Origin: Helochares maculicollis | Lineage: Eukaryota > Arthropoda > Insecta > Coleoptera > Hydrophilidae | Assembly (NCBI GenBank): GCA_033557835.1 | Contig: JAWQRO010000036.1 | Coordinates: 1-64,000 of the forward strand | Reading direction: 5' to 3' | Length of the DNA: 64,000 nt | Shown here: in pieces, positions 51,701 to 61,134 of the stretch | Layout: every line of letters begins with the position of its first letter | How positions within the stretch are numbered: the stretch's first letter is position 1 | Notes under the pieces: model-generated | Databases searched by the model: none | What the model saw: the letters and a program-made list of their open reading frames with translations, nothing else | What the model was told of the DNA's origin: nothing | Translations under genes and position numbers: made by a program

Positions 51701-52443
51701 ATTTCTTTTGATGAAATAGTAATCATATTTTTATAAAATAAATGTACTTTTAAAAAATATTGTATTTATGTTACTATTCAAAACCTGAGAGGCCAGATTA
51801 GTCACAAAATAGAGTCGCGTTAGCTTCGCTAATACATACACCAACACTAGAAGCTAATTCCCTATGATAATGTCTGTTCAAGTTTATTTTGGGAATAGTT
51901 CCCTTTTAGTCAATTCTGATAGAATCATATACAGTAGCTTCTTTACTGCTGGGTGTAGATGACAACGAAAGAAACAACAAAGGAAAAAACAGAACACTGT
52001 TCCTTTAAAGCCAAGATATTTTTGTTGACACGTTCGCAATTTTTGAAGGTCATTTTTGCTAAAGTTTAACATCTGGAAGCTACCTCTAAATTATATACAA
52101 AAAATAAATGAAATAGATCATATTTGTGCTATACATGCATACGGAGCTGATTACAGATACTCCAGGTATTTTGAATAGTTGTGATCTATATGCATGATTT
52201 TTGTCACAAGTTTCTTCAAATCTCTGTTTGGCTTCCTATCAAACGGAGCCAAGTCAAGCTTCATAATAAAACCGCTTTGAAGGACCTCCAGATCTGAAAA
52301 GAATCCGTTTTACTTTTCTCAAATTATCAGAAACTTGTTGGTGGTTTAAAGTGTTTACTTTCGAAAATGGCAAATTTTCACTAATTAAAACCGTTATTGA
52401 CAAATTGCAATGTAAATTAACATAGACATTTTAATGCTTCCAG
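48712..52443 (+). other. Intron between the two zinc-finger exons
   Basis: The intron runs from GTAAGT to a CTTCCAG acceptor (52437-52443), about 3.7 kb, phase 1. It contains a more mixed island at about 49230-50120 (possible enhancer), AT-rich sequence, and copies of the dispersed hairpin/CGCT motif at 51430-51830. The 130-codon open frame at 48827-49219 inside it has no motif and is likely chance. Confidence 0.75.
51430..51830 (+). repeat. Intronic copies of the hairpin/CGCT motif
   Basis: A forward copy near 51440 reads CTTTGCTTACTAGGGATTCT followed by CTCGCTACGATGGCTCAT and the tail GAGTGGGACTGTATTA. A second, truncated copy near 51813 reads AGTCGCGTTAGCTTCGC. The spacing and the intervening AT-rich sequence match the 45-48 kb array. 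Confidence 0.6.
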
Positions 52444-52607
52444 GTGATCCTCAAGAAGAATGTACAAACTGCGGCAAAATGTATTTATGCGGTACGACCC
52501 CAGGAATGTGTTCGAAGTGCAGGAATCAAATCAACAACCCCCCTCGAGATTCCGCCGACGACTCAAGCGGAAATCACACGGAAGACAGCAACGGCACACC
52601 TGAATAA
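52444..52607 (+). CDS. C2H2 zinc-finger protein, terminal coding exon
   Basis: After the CAG acceptor, the exon completes a Gly codon and encodes DPQEECTNCGKMYLCGTTPG, then MCSKCRNQINNPP and a polar tail (RDSADDSSGN..., ending NGTPE) before TAA at 52605-52607. It contributes 53 residues plus the shared Gly. The phase matches the 48628 exon, giving KTHEG-DPQEEC across the junction. The first part has five cysteines (Cys-X2-Cys, X5, Cys, X6, Cys-X2-Cys), a possible small zinc-binding knuckle that is not a C2H2 finger. The acidic, Ser/Asn-rich tail looks disordered. I cannot name the family from this tail. The stop is well supported by the loss of coding character after it. Confidence 0.82.
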
Positions 52608-53330
52608 AACTTACAACCATTGAATAAGAGTCCACGTAAAAATCGGAAGAGCTTTCCAAGTTTTACAAAACAAATTGTTTGTGAACATCTCGATTTTTAT
52701 TTGTGGAAACAACTAAATAGTAGAAGAACTATAAAATACAGTCATTAAAACTAATGCATCACCTAAACGATCCAAAGCTGTTTACGTAATTAGAAAATAA
52801 AAAATAAACAGCTGAACCTTTAAAAGTAGGTTCCGAAGGTAACGACTCTTAAAATTCAAATAATCAAGAGACAGCTTGTTTAGTAACAGGATCGTGAGAT
52901 TTTCTACATACTCATTAAAAGTGATATTTTTGCACAAAAATTTTTATATTTTATATACACTTGTACATTTTTAACATTATTTTATTATATATTTTGTATT
53001 TTATTGTTAGCAATTAAGACAAAACTTTATTCAACATACTTAGCATAGTGCCAAACATTCTCTACAAATACAAATTAGTTCATAAGTGATCCGATTGTCA
53101 TGTTAATAACGTTATTTTTATTTGTATTGGAAGTATATTATTAATTTTGTGTATCTATGTAATTTTAACACCGCGTGCGCGTTCTGTGTAAACTCCAATT
53201 GTGGATACGGGCAAGCGCCTTATCTTCCAATTCTTATTTATATCGACATTTATTTATTATTTATTTAAGGCCCATACAATGTTAGTTTTTTAATAGATGA
53301 TCTTTCTTCTTGTTTCTATTAAAATATTCA
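52608..53330 (+). other. Probable 3' untranslated region of the zinc-finger gene
   Basis: The sequence after the stop is very AT-rich with no coding frame. AATAAA hexamers occur at 52603-52608 (overlapping the stop), 52796-52801 and 52803-52808; the last two are plausible polyadenylation signals. Several TGTA-beginning words follow at 52960-53160. The true 3' end cannot be fixed from sequence. Confidence 0.5.
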
Positions 53331-55640
53331 ATCAATTTCGGGACACGATATTCCTTTACGATAAAAAAATGTTGTAAGCGAGAGTACTTCAGTATTAACA
53401 TGAGGTACTAATGTAATCTGACGACCATGTCATAGGAGAAATTGACATATCTGGACAAAATCTCGGTCCAATTAAAACTTGTGAACATCCATAAAGAAGA
53501 GATTTCGAGTGGGAAGAGCAAACCTACACGCCAAGGCTCAGTGGTGCCGGTTCGTGGCGAAACGCCAGGGCTTCATCAACTTTTTAAAATAAAATCTATG
53601 TATTTGATGAAAAAACTTGAACTGTTCTTCGCAATTTCTTACGCTTACAAACATACACCCCACTCTCAAGCGTACTACATTTGAATAGCCTATTAATTAG
53701 TCGAGCCAAAATGTATATAATCATTATTCAAAATAGTTAATGAACAAGTTATTATGTTGTCGTGAAATAAATTAATATTCTTTTCAGGGTGTGGTTTTAA
53801 AGGTTTATTACAAAAAACTTTGCGCGTATTAGATTTCTTTTAATAGAGCGAATTGCTTTGAAGAAATGTTTAAGCTCACAAAAGCAGTCGCTTCCAAAGA
53901 CGATAAAAACAGCGCCTTACAAATATAATTGGTCCATGAACATTTTTCATTTTGTACCGCAGGATTTGATAAACCCACGTTAAACCTTGTTCTTCAATCA
54001 TTTGATATGTAGTCAGTCGATGGTTAGTACAGGTTTTAGGAGGATGAGGCTAACTCTATGTGACATATCTGAGTTGACAGGCTGGCGGACCCTCGAAAAA
54101 TTTGATGATATATCTCCTTAATCGCCTATTACAGCATTTCGAACTTGAGACCTTATTAGTTTTTTCTGACGCAAGGTTCTTTTATCGCCCAATCTACTTT
54201 CATTGTTTTCGTCCTTTTTTAATTAGGCGTCAGATTTACTTACACTAAATTTACATTTAATAAAATGTCTCATTCAAAGCATACGATTAGAAATTCATTA
54301 TTTGAAAATAAACATTGTAACAAAAACACTAGAATACTGGATGCGATTAAAGATGTCAGTAACTAATTTGTAACGTTGCAGTTCCACAGTGATCAAGTAA
54401 ATATAGAGGTTTATTCAATTTCGTCCGTTAGAAATTAAGTACCTAATAAAAAAATGCTCAAGTACATTTATAGAAAAGTTGACTACAAAATAGTTATTGC
54501 AAAATCATTTTAAAAATCTTTGATCGTAAATTAAGTTTTTATATGTAAATACTTATATTATTATCCGTATATTTAAGGGGTTTTATTGTATCTAGTCAAA
54601 TATTATCCAGAATGTTATCGTAGTAAATATGCTTTTTTTGTATACTTCACTTTAAATAAATATAACTTAATGCTTTATGATTGTTTTAATTACAATTTCC
54701 AATATTCTTCTCCATAAAACTTCTTTGAATGCTCATTGTTAATTCTTTCATTAAACCATAATTTGCCGGGTAAGACTCGAGAGACGCAGCTGCACTTACA
54801 TCCCATCAAGATGTTTTATGAGTCCTCAGCCAACCGAGGTTATTAAAAGCCCTGATATGTAAATAATACACATCACTTGCAATTAAAACGCTTCAAGAGT
54901 GGATCGATTGGTAAAAAGTGCTCACAATCAGAATTGCATTTCAATTTGATCATTGGAAGGGTTATCAAGAATTGACACTTGCCCCGCTCCGGCACCTGAG
55001 TGAACTGAAATCCATTAGTTTACGAGGGCTGCTGCGGCCGGCCATCTCCATTCCTGACAGTCTAAAATGGATTTTCTCATTGTTATGTTAATCAGATGGC
55101 GAAGAAGTAACTAATTATTCTCCAGGACGAGATCGTTTTGTTTTTGGTAACGTAACCACTTCTCAGATTGGTATCGAAGCAGTAGCCAAAATGAAATTTT
55201 TCCATTGCCGACTACTCGTCTTTGACTTCTTTTTTGATTAATGACCGCACGGCTGTGATCTGTAATCGATCTAAAATTTAAAATTGCCTCGCTGGGCTCG
55301 AACCTTTCCTTGGCTTGTTCATTTCGAGAGACGCTTCATTAAAAATTCTTAATTGTTGCACTCCATTAGATATTATTTGTTTTTATATATAAACAGGATA
55401 ATCATCATATACCGACAAATATCAATTTGAAGCAAAAATAAATTAATTGTTAACCTAAAGTTCTCTGTTTGCACATGAACTTTAAGTTTTTAAGTGCAGG
55501 TGAATTATTTATGGCTTAGACACCAACTAGTGAAATATAAAAATTCATATCTATTTAATTCTTCTTTATAGGCAACTTTTAGTGCATGTTTGTATAACAT
55601 GATATTTGCCTGCATGGTTTTTCAATGACGAAACTATTTT
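53331..55640. other. Intergenic sequence without a recognisable gene
   Basis: A + frame at 53442-53684 has no known domain. A more mixed island lies at about 54760-55330. Nothing else is seen. Confidence 0.4.
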
Positions 55641-57100
55641 TACTAGGTCCTTAATCCCTTTTATTTCTTCAACGCGCTCTTTCAAATTTTCTATTGCATC
55701 CCCATTTGTAACATATCTCTTCCGCTTTATTAATATTTGCTCTTAAAGTGTTTTCCATGTCCCATTCCTTGGTTTTGAATAAGATTCGTTTAGTTTCTAT
55801 TTCTTGCTGATCAGTTTCACGCCTTTCTTTGTTTTTCAATGCGTATGAACCTACATCGTTTATATCAAAAAATTTTCTTCTCGTCGTTACTAAATTCACG
55901 GCGAAGATCCTCAGTAAATAACTTCAATAACTAAATAAGCCTGGCAAAGTGAAAAATCTATCTAAACTAAATCGCATACTAAGCATCGCTCAACCCTCGT
56001 TAGATACAAATGCATTGAAGCATAATATCATTTAATTCCTTAAACATAAAATCAGTTGTCGATTCACGAATTTATTGCATCTTTCAATCATGTTTCATTT
56101 CAATTTATTGTCTTTGAATAAGATGGGTTTTTTTCTATTTTTTTCTAGTTAAATCTTTTCGCGCACTTTTTAGTTTTTCAATTTGCATGATAGTATTTCC
56201 TTTGTTTCATTTATTTTAATCAGTATATAAATGAATCGAATAAGTGTAAGCAAGGCTATAAAACTTTTACTTCGAATCTTAATTTAATTCACGGCTAAGA
56301 ATCTCAATACACAACTTCAATAGTTAATTAACTCTCGCCATATAAAAATTTACTTAGGGCTTAATAAGCTTTGCTTACTCGGGATTGGTTCCCTCATATA
56401 TCCTCCAATAAGGATGCATTGAAGTATGAGTGCTTTATTCCTCAAAAACAACATCTGTTGTAGTTTCACGATTTTATTGTGTTATATCGTTGATGACAAT
56501 TGCTTCTAAGAATAAAATGCAGCCTTTTGTTTAAATAGATTTAACCCTAATAAATTCTGTTTAATATCAACAAGAATTTAACATTCATTGCCACCATTAT
56601 TTGCGTTTACACATTATTCATACACCTGTCCGTTCGTGGGAATAGCAACTATCGCTGATTGATACACTAAAAGCCATCACAACTGATACGCTGGGCAAAG
56701 ATTAGGCAAACTTTCCTATACAGGAACAACCAGAGACAACGAGAAGGTAAGTCAGTTCAGCTCTCTAACCGAGAAGGTTAGTAAAGCATTAATAGAGCTG
56801 ATATAACAGATAAGTAAATGTAAACACACAAATATATGCCTGCAAATAGTTCTTTAGTACTACAAGTAAATAATAAATATGAAATAAATAAGCCGTAATT
56901 TTATGCTAAATTAAATAAAGAAATCGTTACATTATCTTTCGCCTATGTTCCACATCAATTTCTTGTTTTTGAATAGGATGCGTTTGTCTATTTTTTATTA
57001 ATACTTACGTCCATGTTCAACGACAATTTCTTATACTTTACTTCTTTGGTCATGTTTCACACGCGTTATCTTTATACTCTTCAGTTCGCCTGTTTCGGGA
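55640..57100. repeat. Diverged tandem array, unit about 340-460 bp
   Basis: The phrase TTTGAATAAGATGCGTTTG, or a close variant, recurs near 55771, 56112, 56502 and 56962. AATTCACGGC-AAGAATCTCA with ACTTCAATA a few bases on recurs at 55893 and 56287. The hairpin/CGCT motif appears near 55960 (eroded) and at 56366 (AAGCTTTGCTTACTCGGGAT). The array fills the gap between the two convergent genes, and a separate repeat (56630-56940) seems inserted in it. Confidence 0.6.
56630..56940 (+). repeat. LTR-like dispersed repeat, copy 1
   Basis: This stretch is similar to 59575-59900. Shared words in order include GTGGGAATAG (GTGAGAATAG in copy 2), ACTTTCCTATA-AGGA, AACCGAGAAGGTTAGTAAAGC (ACCGAGGTGGTCAGTAAAGC in copy 2), GCTGATATA, AATGTAAACA and a final AAATAAAGAA-C. 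The promoter-like TATA word and AATAAA near the end suggest a solo LTR, but neither borders nor a target duplication are clear. Confidence 0.5.
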
Positions 57101-57681
57101 AATTGCGATTTTTGACAACTCAAACATAAAATAATGTTTTTTAGATATTGACGAGACAAAACTTTCGGTATAACTCTTGCATTCCAGTCTCCTATGATTA
57201 TCAGTTTCTATCTCCTCTCTTTCATCAAGAAATTTTGTAAGTTTGTATAGCATAATTTGACTGACATTTACTTTTTCCAATTAAGGATATTGTCATAATT
57301 CTAGCAGTTGTATTATTTTATGTTGAACAAGTATAATTGCAATTTATTTCATTGATCTGTTTTGCACTTACTCTTGAATAATTTAGAAAATATCATTCTG
57401 CTACTTCTCTTCTTTACTTTGATTTGCACACATTTATATTTGAAATTTGATAATGTCCATTATTTGATATTGCTCACTATTCCTATAAATCTTTCATTTT
57501 CATAGTGATATGTTTTCTCTTTCTCTCCCAATATGTAATGATTTAATATGTATTTAATTTTACTTAGACACTACATATATATATTGAGTTGAGTGGAAAT
57601 AGCTGATTTTGTAATTTTAAAATTGAACTAAAAAAATCTTAAATACATTGTGCAAGAAAATAATAAACATAACAAAAATAT
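57101..57681. other. AT-rich intergenic sequence downstream of SSRP1
   Basis: No gene is seen. A minus-strand frame at 57050-57280 has no known motif and lies downstream of the SSRP1 polyadenylation signals. Confidence 0.45.
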
Positions 57682-57687
57682 TTTATT
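57682..57687 (-). promoter_or_regulatory. Possible distal polyadenylation signal for SSRP1
   Basis: AATAAA on the minus strand, about 130 bases beyond the SSRP1 stop. Confidence 0.4.
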
Positions 57688-57742
57688 GGTACACTTAGAA
57701 AAATACATGAAACAAATTCTTACGTGTAGTAATAAGAAACGA

Positions 57743-57748
57743 TTTATT
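57743..57748 (-). promoter_or_regulatory. Possible proximal polyadenylation signal for SSRP1
   Basis: AATAAA on the minus strand, about 70 bases beyond the SSRP1 stop. Either this or the 57682 hexamer would give a short 3' untranslated region. Confidence 0.45.
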
Positions 57749-57815
57749 CACTACTAAAGTAATAGTTAATACAAGGTGCTTTGCATTGACATTAATATAT
57801 GAACAGAATTCTTAA

Positions 57816-59136
57816 TTAATCTGAGTCAGAGGCATCACTGCTAGGGGGCGTGGTTTCAATTTCTTCCGATTCCTCATCATCTGAATCTTTACTCTTCTTC
57901 TTGCTCTTTGTGTCAGGTTTACCTTTAGAAGGTTTGCCCTTTGGTTTCTTTTCTTCCTCGCTCTCTTCCTCTGAAGCATCATCTTCACTTTCAGAAGCAT
58001 CCTTCTTTTTACCTTTTTTATCGGAAGTTGACTTGGTATCAACTTTAGCCTTTTTCTTACTGGCTTCATTTCCGCTTCCATCGTCGGATTTTTTGCGTTT
58101 TGCAGTCTCAGTTTTCTCTCCTTTCTTTTTATCATCATCACTATCAGAACTACTATCACTTTCGATGTACTCCTTGCTTTTGAATCCGCTTTTCGGAGGC
58201 GAAACGTTAGTAGGGCCTTTCTTTTTGGCCGGCTTCTTAGAGTCCGCTGAACTCGCTGCAGCTGCAGCTGCAGCTCCTCCTGATGCTTCATACTCTTTCA
58301 TCGCCTTAGCATAATCTTCTTTAGCCTTGGCCGCTTTCTTCTCCCATTCGGATTTATCCTTCATTTCTTTCCACATCTCACCACCTTTCTTAGCAATTTC
58401 TGTCACTTTTATACCGGGATTAGCTTCCTTTATTTTTTCTCTCGTTTCATTCAACCATAGCATAAACGCAGTTTGTGGTTTTTTGGGTTTATTGGCATCT
58501 TTCTCTGGTTTACTCTTCCGTGCTTTTTTTGGACCTTCCGACACAGTCTTGGTTTTCTTCTTCTCTTTCTTTTCTTTCTTGGCCTTCTTTTCTTTCTTAT
58601 GTTCATGTCCAGATCCACTGCCCTCATCTGAGCTGCTGCTGCTGTGATTGCTGTCGAACTCTTCGGCTACATCACTTTCAGCTCGTGCGTTAGGATCGAA
58701 ATCTTCATCTGTGGATTCTTCATCATCATCATTGCTTTGGTCATCGTCTCTCTCTTGGGCTTCTGCCTTAACCTTAGCCAAATACAAGTCAGGCTCATGC
58801 TCATTATCTGAATCGCCAAAGTCGTCATTGTAATTTGCCTTGTCGTTCTTTCCTCTATTTTTGACGTGAAGCTTCTTCGATGTACAAAAATCGAACAGTT
58901 TCGCATATTCTTCTTTCTCAATACTGCTGAAGGTATGTGTTGTGCCAGATTTGATTTCTATTTCGAAATCGAAGGATCGTGTTGAGCCGCCGCTACGAGC
59001 AAAGTTAACTGAAGAGATCTCTTCGAATCTTATGTGGATCGGAGGCTTATGGACGTAGATAAAGCCTCTTTCTAGAGGGTATAAATAACCAGCAGCTGCT
59101 TTGAAGGAACACCCAATGGCTGGCGTACCTGAATGC
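57816..59136 (-). CDS. Ssrp1: SSRP1, FACT complex subunit, 3' terminal exon
   Basis: The exon starts after a TTTCAG acceptor (59142-59137) on the third base of a codon and ends at TAA (57818-57816), coding for about 440 residues. In order it holds the end of the middle histone-binding domain (HSGTPAIGCSFKAAAGYLYP, then IRFEEISSVNFARSGGSTRS). Next come an acidic region rich in Asp, Glu and Ser (about 58840-58600) and a Lys-rich stretch. An HMG box lies at about 58493-58281 (KPKKPQTAFMLWLNETREKI, ending KEYEASGG), and a long Ser/Asp/Lys-rich disordered tail follows. In FACT, SSRP1 pairs with SPT16 to unfold and rebuild nucleosomes during transcription and replication. The frame is intact. The N-terminal exons are not recognised before the window ends. 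The gene converges with the zinc-finger gene. Confidence 0.96.
58256..58276 (-). repeat. Alanine-coding CTGCAG repeat in SSRP1
   Basis: GCTGCA-type hexamers encode a run of alanines just after the HMG box. The hexamer is nearly self-complementary, and the run length is likely variable between alleles. Confidence 0.7.
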
Positions 59137-60763
59137 CTGAAATACGAATTAATTTTAATTTTTAACAATTTAATAACAACCAGTTTATTAATTACAGCAA
59201 TAAATTTACAATGCAGTTACAAAAGCTATCAATTAAAAATTTTAATTTAATTTCATTAGAACTAGTACATTAAAACTGATTGGAAGCTTTACAGGCAGAT
59301 CAACTAAGCTGCCATTTTTCAGCTCTACATTAAAAGAATATCAAGATTCCTGTGTAAGTTGTGCTGATCTTTTACTGTATGTATAAAATATTTGATAGAG
59401 AAAACATGTATTAAAAGTTTGAAAACGATGCCTCATGTTAGCTCAATACATTAATATTTTAACGATTACTCCTAGGATCAAAATGAAGCAACAGGGTAGC
59501 TATAATAAGTATGTTAAGATGAACATGTGAACGGTACTCATGGTAACCTGGATGGATATGTGTATTAGATAGCAAATTGTGAGAATAGTTGGAATAATGG
59601 CTAACGGCTCTGGATGTGCACTAACCATCACTGTAACCATATCTGACCAATGGTCAAGAAAGCTTTCCTTTATAAGGATGAGACTGGCAGAACAGACTTA
59701 GTTTGGTTGTCTGACCGAGGTGGTCAGTAAAGCACCAACTGAACTGATGTAGAAAATATAAATCAATAATGTAAACAGTTAACATAACTATTGCACATTT
59801 AGTTAATTAGTACTAGGCAAATAAATTATAAAATAAATATGTGGCATTTTCGTGGTCAATTAATAAAGAACCACCAATTGCAAAATCACAACAATATTAT
59901 ACATATCCGCACAGTATCTAATCTGCTATAAATGCAACCCAAAGATAGCCAAGATGAACCATGAACAATCAATTAGCCCTTCCCAGCAAATGTTTCATTC
60001 TACCCCTCCTCGTTAGCTAATAGATAAAATGCAGGCATGCTTTCTGCTCACGTTGAACTCTCCATTCATCAACACTTTTTTTCTTCTAGAAATGCAAAAA
60101 TTTTAAGATTGAGAATTAAATTAATTTATTTATGTGTATTAAAACGTAAACTGCGAAAAAATGACAAAAACATTTTTGGTACTCAGAAGCAAAAAAAGTG
60201 TTTTTATTTGCAGAGTTACCAAAAATTATTAGAGATCAGTAAGTAACTCTGAGTTTGACAATATTTTTTTTAATCAACTACAAGTTACTAAATGTATGAA
60301 TGAATTTCTGATACAGCAATATCAGCACTTGTCGTCTGCATAAACTTGGGTAGCTTCCATTAATTATGTGGGGGAAGGCGCTCAAACTGAATCTCATCTA
60401 TATCTTAGTTTGGAAAAAAGGAGGGCAAATAACATGTAATTGTTTTTTAAAATAGAATAAAATGGCGAAAAAATAGTATAAAACTAAATAAAATTTTTCT
60501 AAATTAAAATATGGACAAATCATACACAATAATATTTAATGAGCCGCACAGTTGCCAGTTGTTTATTTACATGGTACTGCCAGCCGAATGAGCGGAAGTG
60601 GCTGCGACATACACACAGGTTCTGTCCTACTTTCTTTATACTTGTATATGTTTCGTTATTTGACGGTTCAGTCAATGCTATCATTTGTTTAAAATGAGTT
60701 ATCAAGATTATTATAATTTTCAATGTAATTCTAGTCTAATAGACTAAATCCGATACATAAACG
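59137..60763 (-). other. Start of a long SSRP1 intron (minus strand)
   Basis: From the acceptor at 59137 upward no further SSRP1 exon is recognisable, so the intron probably continues to or beyond the window end. This part is AT-rich and contains the second LTR-like repeat copy at 59575-59900. Short frames at 60037-60246 and 60520-60723 have no motif. Confidence 0.6.
59575..59900 (+). repeat. LTR-like dispersed repeat, copy 2
   Basis: Homologous to 56630-56940. It reads TGTGAGAATAGTTGGAATAA at the left and holds CTTTCCTTTATAAGGATGAG (a TATA-like word), then CCGAGGTGGTCAGTAAAGC. Toward the right it has AATTAATAAAGAACC and ends near CAAAATCACAACA. The TG...CA ends and promoter-like word suggest a solo LTR, possibly Copia-like; this is a guess. 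Confidence 0.5.
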
Positions 60764-60960
60764 AGTTGGGTGGTGTAGTAGTTAGAATCATTGCCTGTCA
60801 TGCAGGTGACAGGAATTAGATTCCCAATTGACTAAAGGCAAACAAAAGTAATAATAAACATGCACATAAACTTATATGCAGATAGGGATTAGAAAATCTC
60901 TAACATCGCCTCACATAATTAATGGACACCCCCTATGTATATTATTGTGTGTTAGATTCA
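60764..60960 (+). mobile_element. tRNA-Asp-derived SINE
   Basis: The head, about 60766-60834, resembles tRNA-Asp. It has an A box GGTGTAGTAGTTAGA, an anticodon arm TTGC-CTGTCAT-GCAG with anticodon GTC, and a T arm GGAATTAGATTCC with an eroded B box. The acceptor stem pairs poorly, so this is not a working tRNA gene. The tail runs on about 120 bases and is AT-rich. The 3' border and target-site duplication are not evident. SINEs of this design are transcribed by RNA polymerase III and moved by LINE enzymes. Confidence 0.72.
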
Positions 60961-61134
60961 ATGACAAGATTATGCATTAGAAATTATTTGGAAGAAACGA
61001 CGGAAAAACCAAGACAAAACATTTATGCACACAACACATTTTTTTGAGATTGTAGTACACATTGTTTTTTATGAATTGATATCAGTTTCAGTATTAGTGT
61101 TAATAATATCAATAATATTTTTGGTATTTCAAGG

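Noticed and set aside
57850..58833. Long plus-strand open frames opposite SSRP1
   Set aside because: They are Ser/Phe/Leu-rich mirror frames of the Lys/Asp/Ser-rich SSRP1 tail and have no independent motif.
60766..60834. Functional tRNA-Asp gene
   Set aside because: The T loop is altered, the acceptor stem pairs poorly and no terminator follows; a SINE head fits better.
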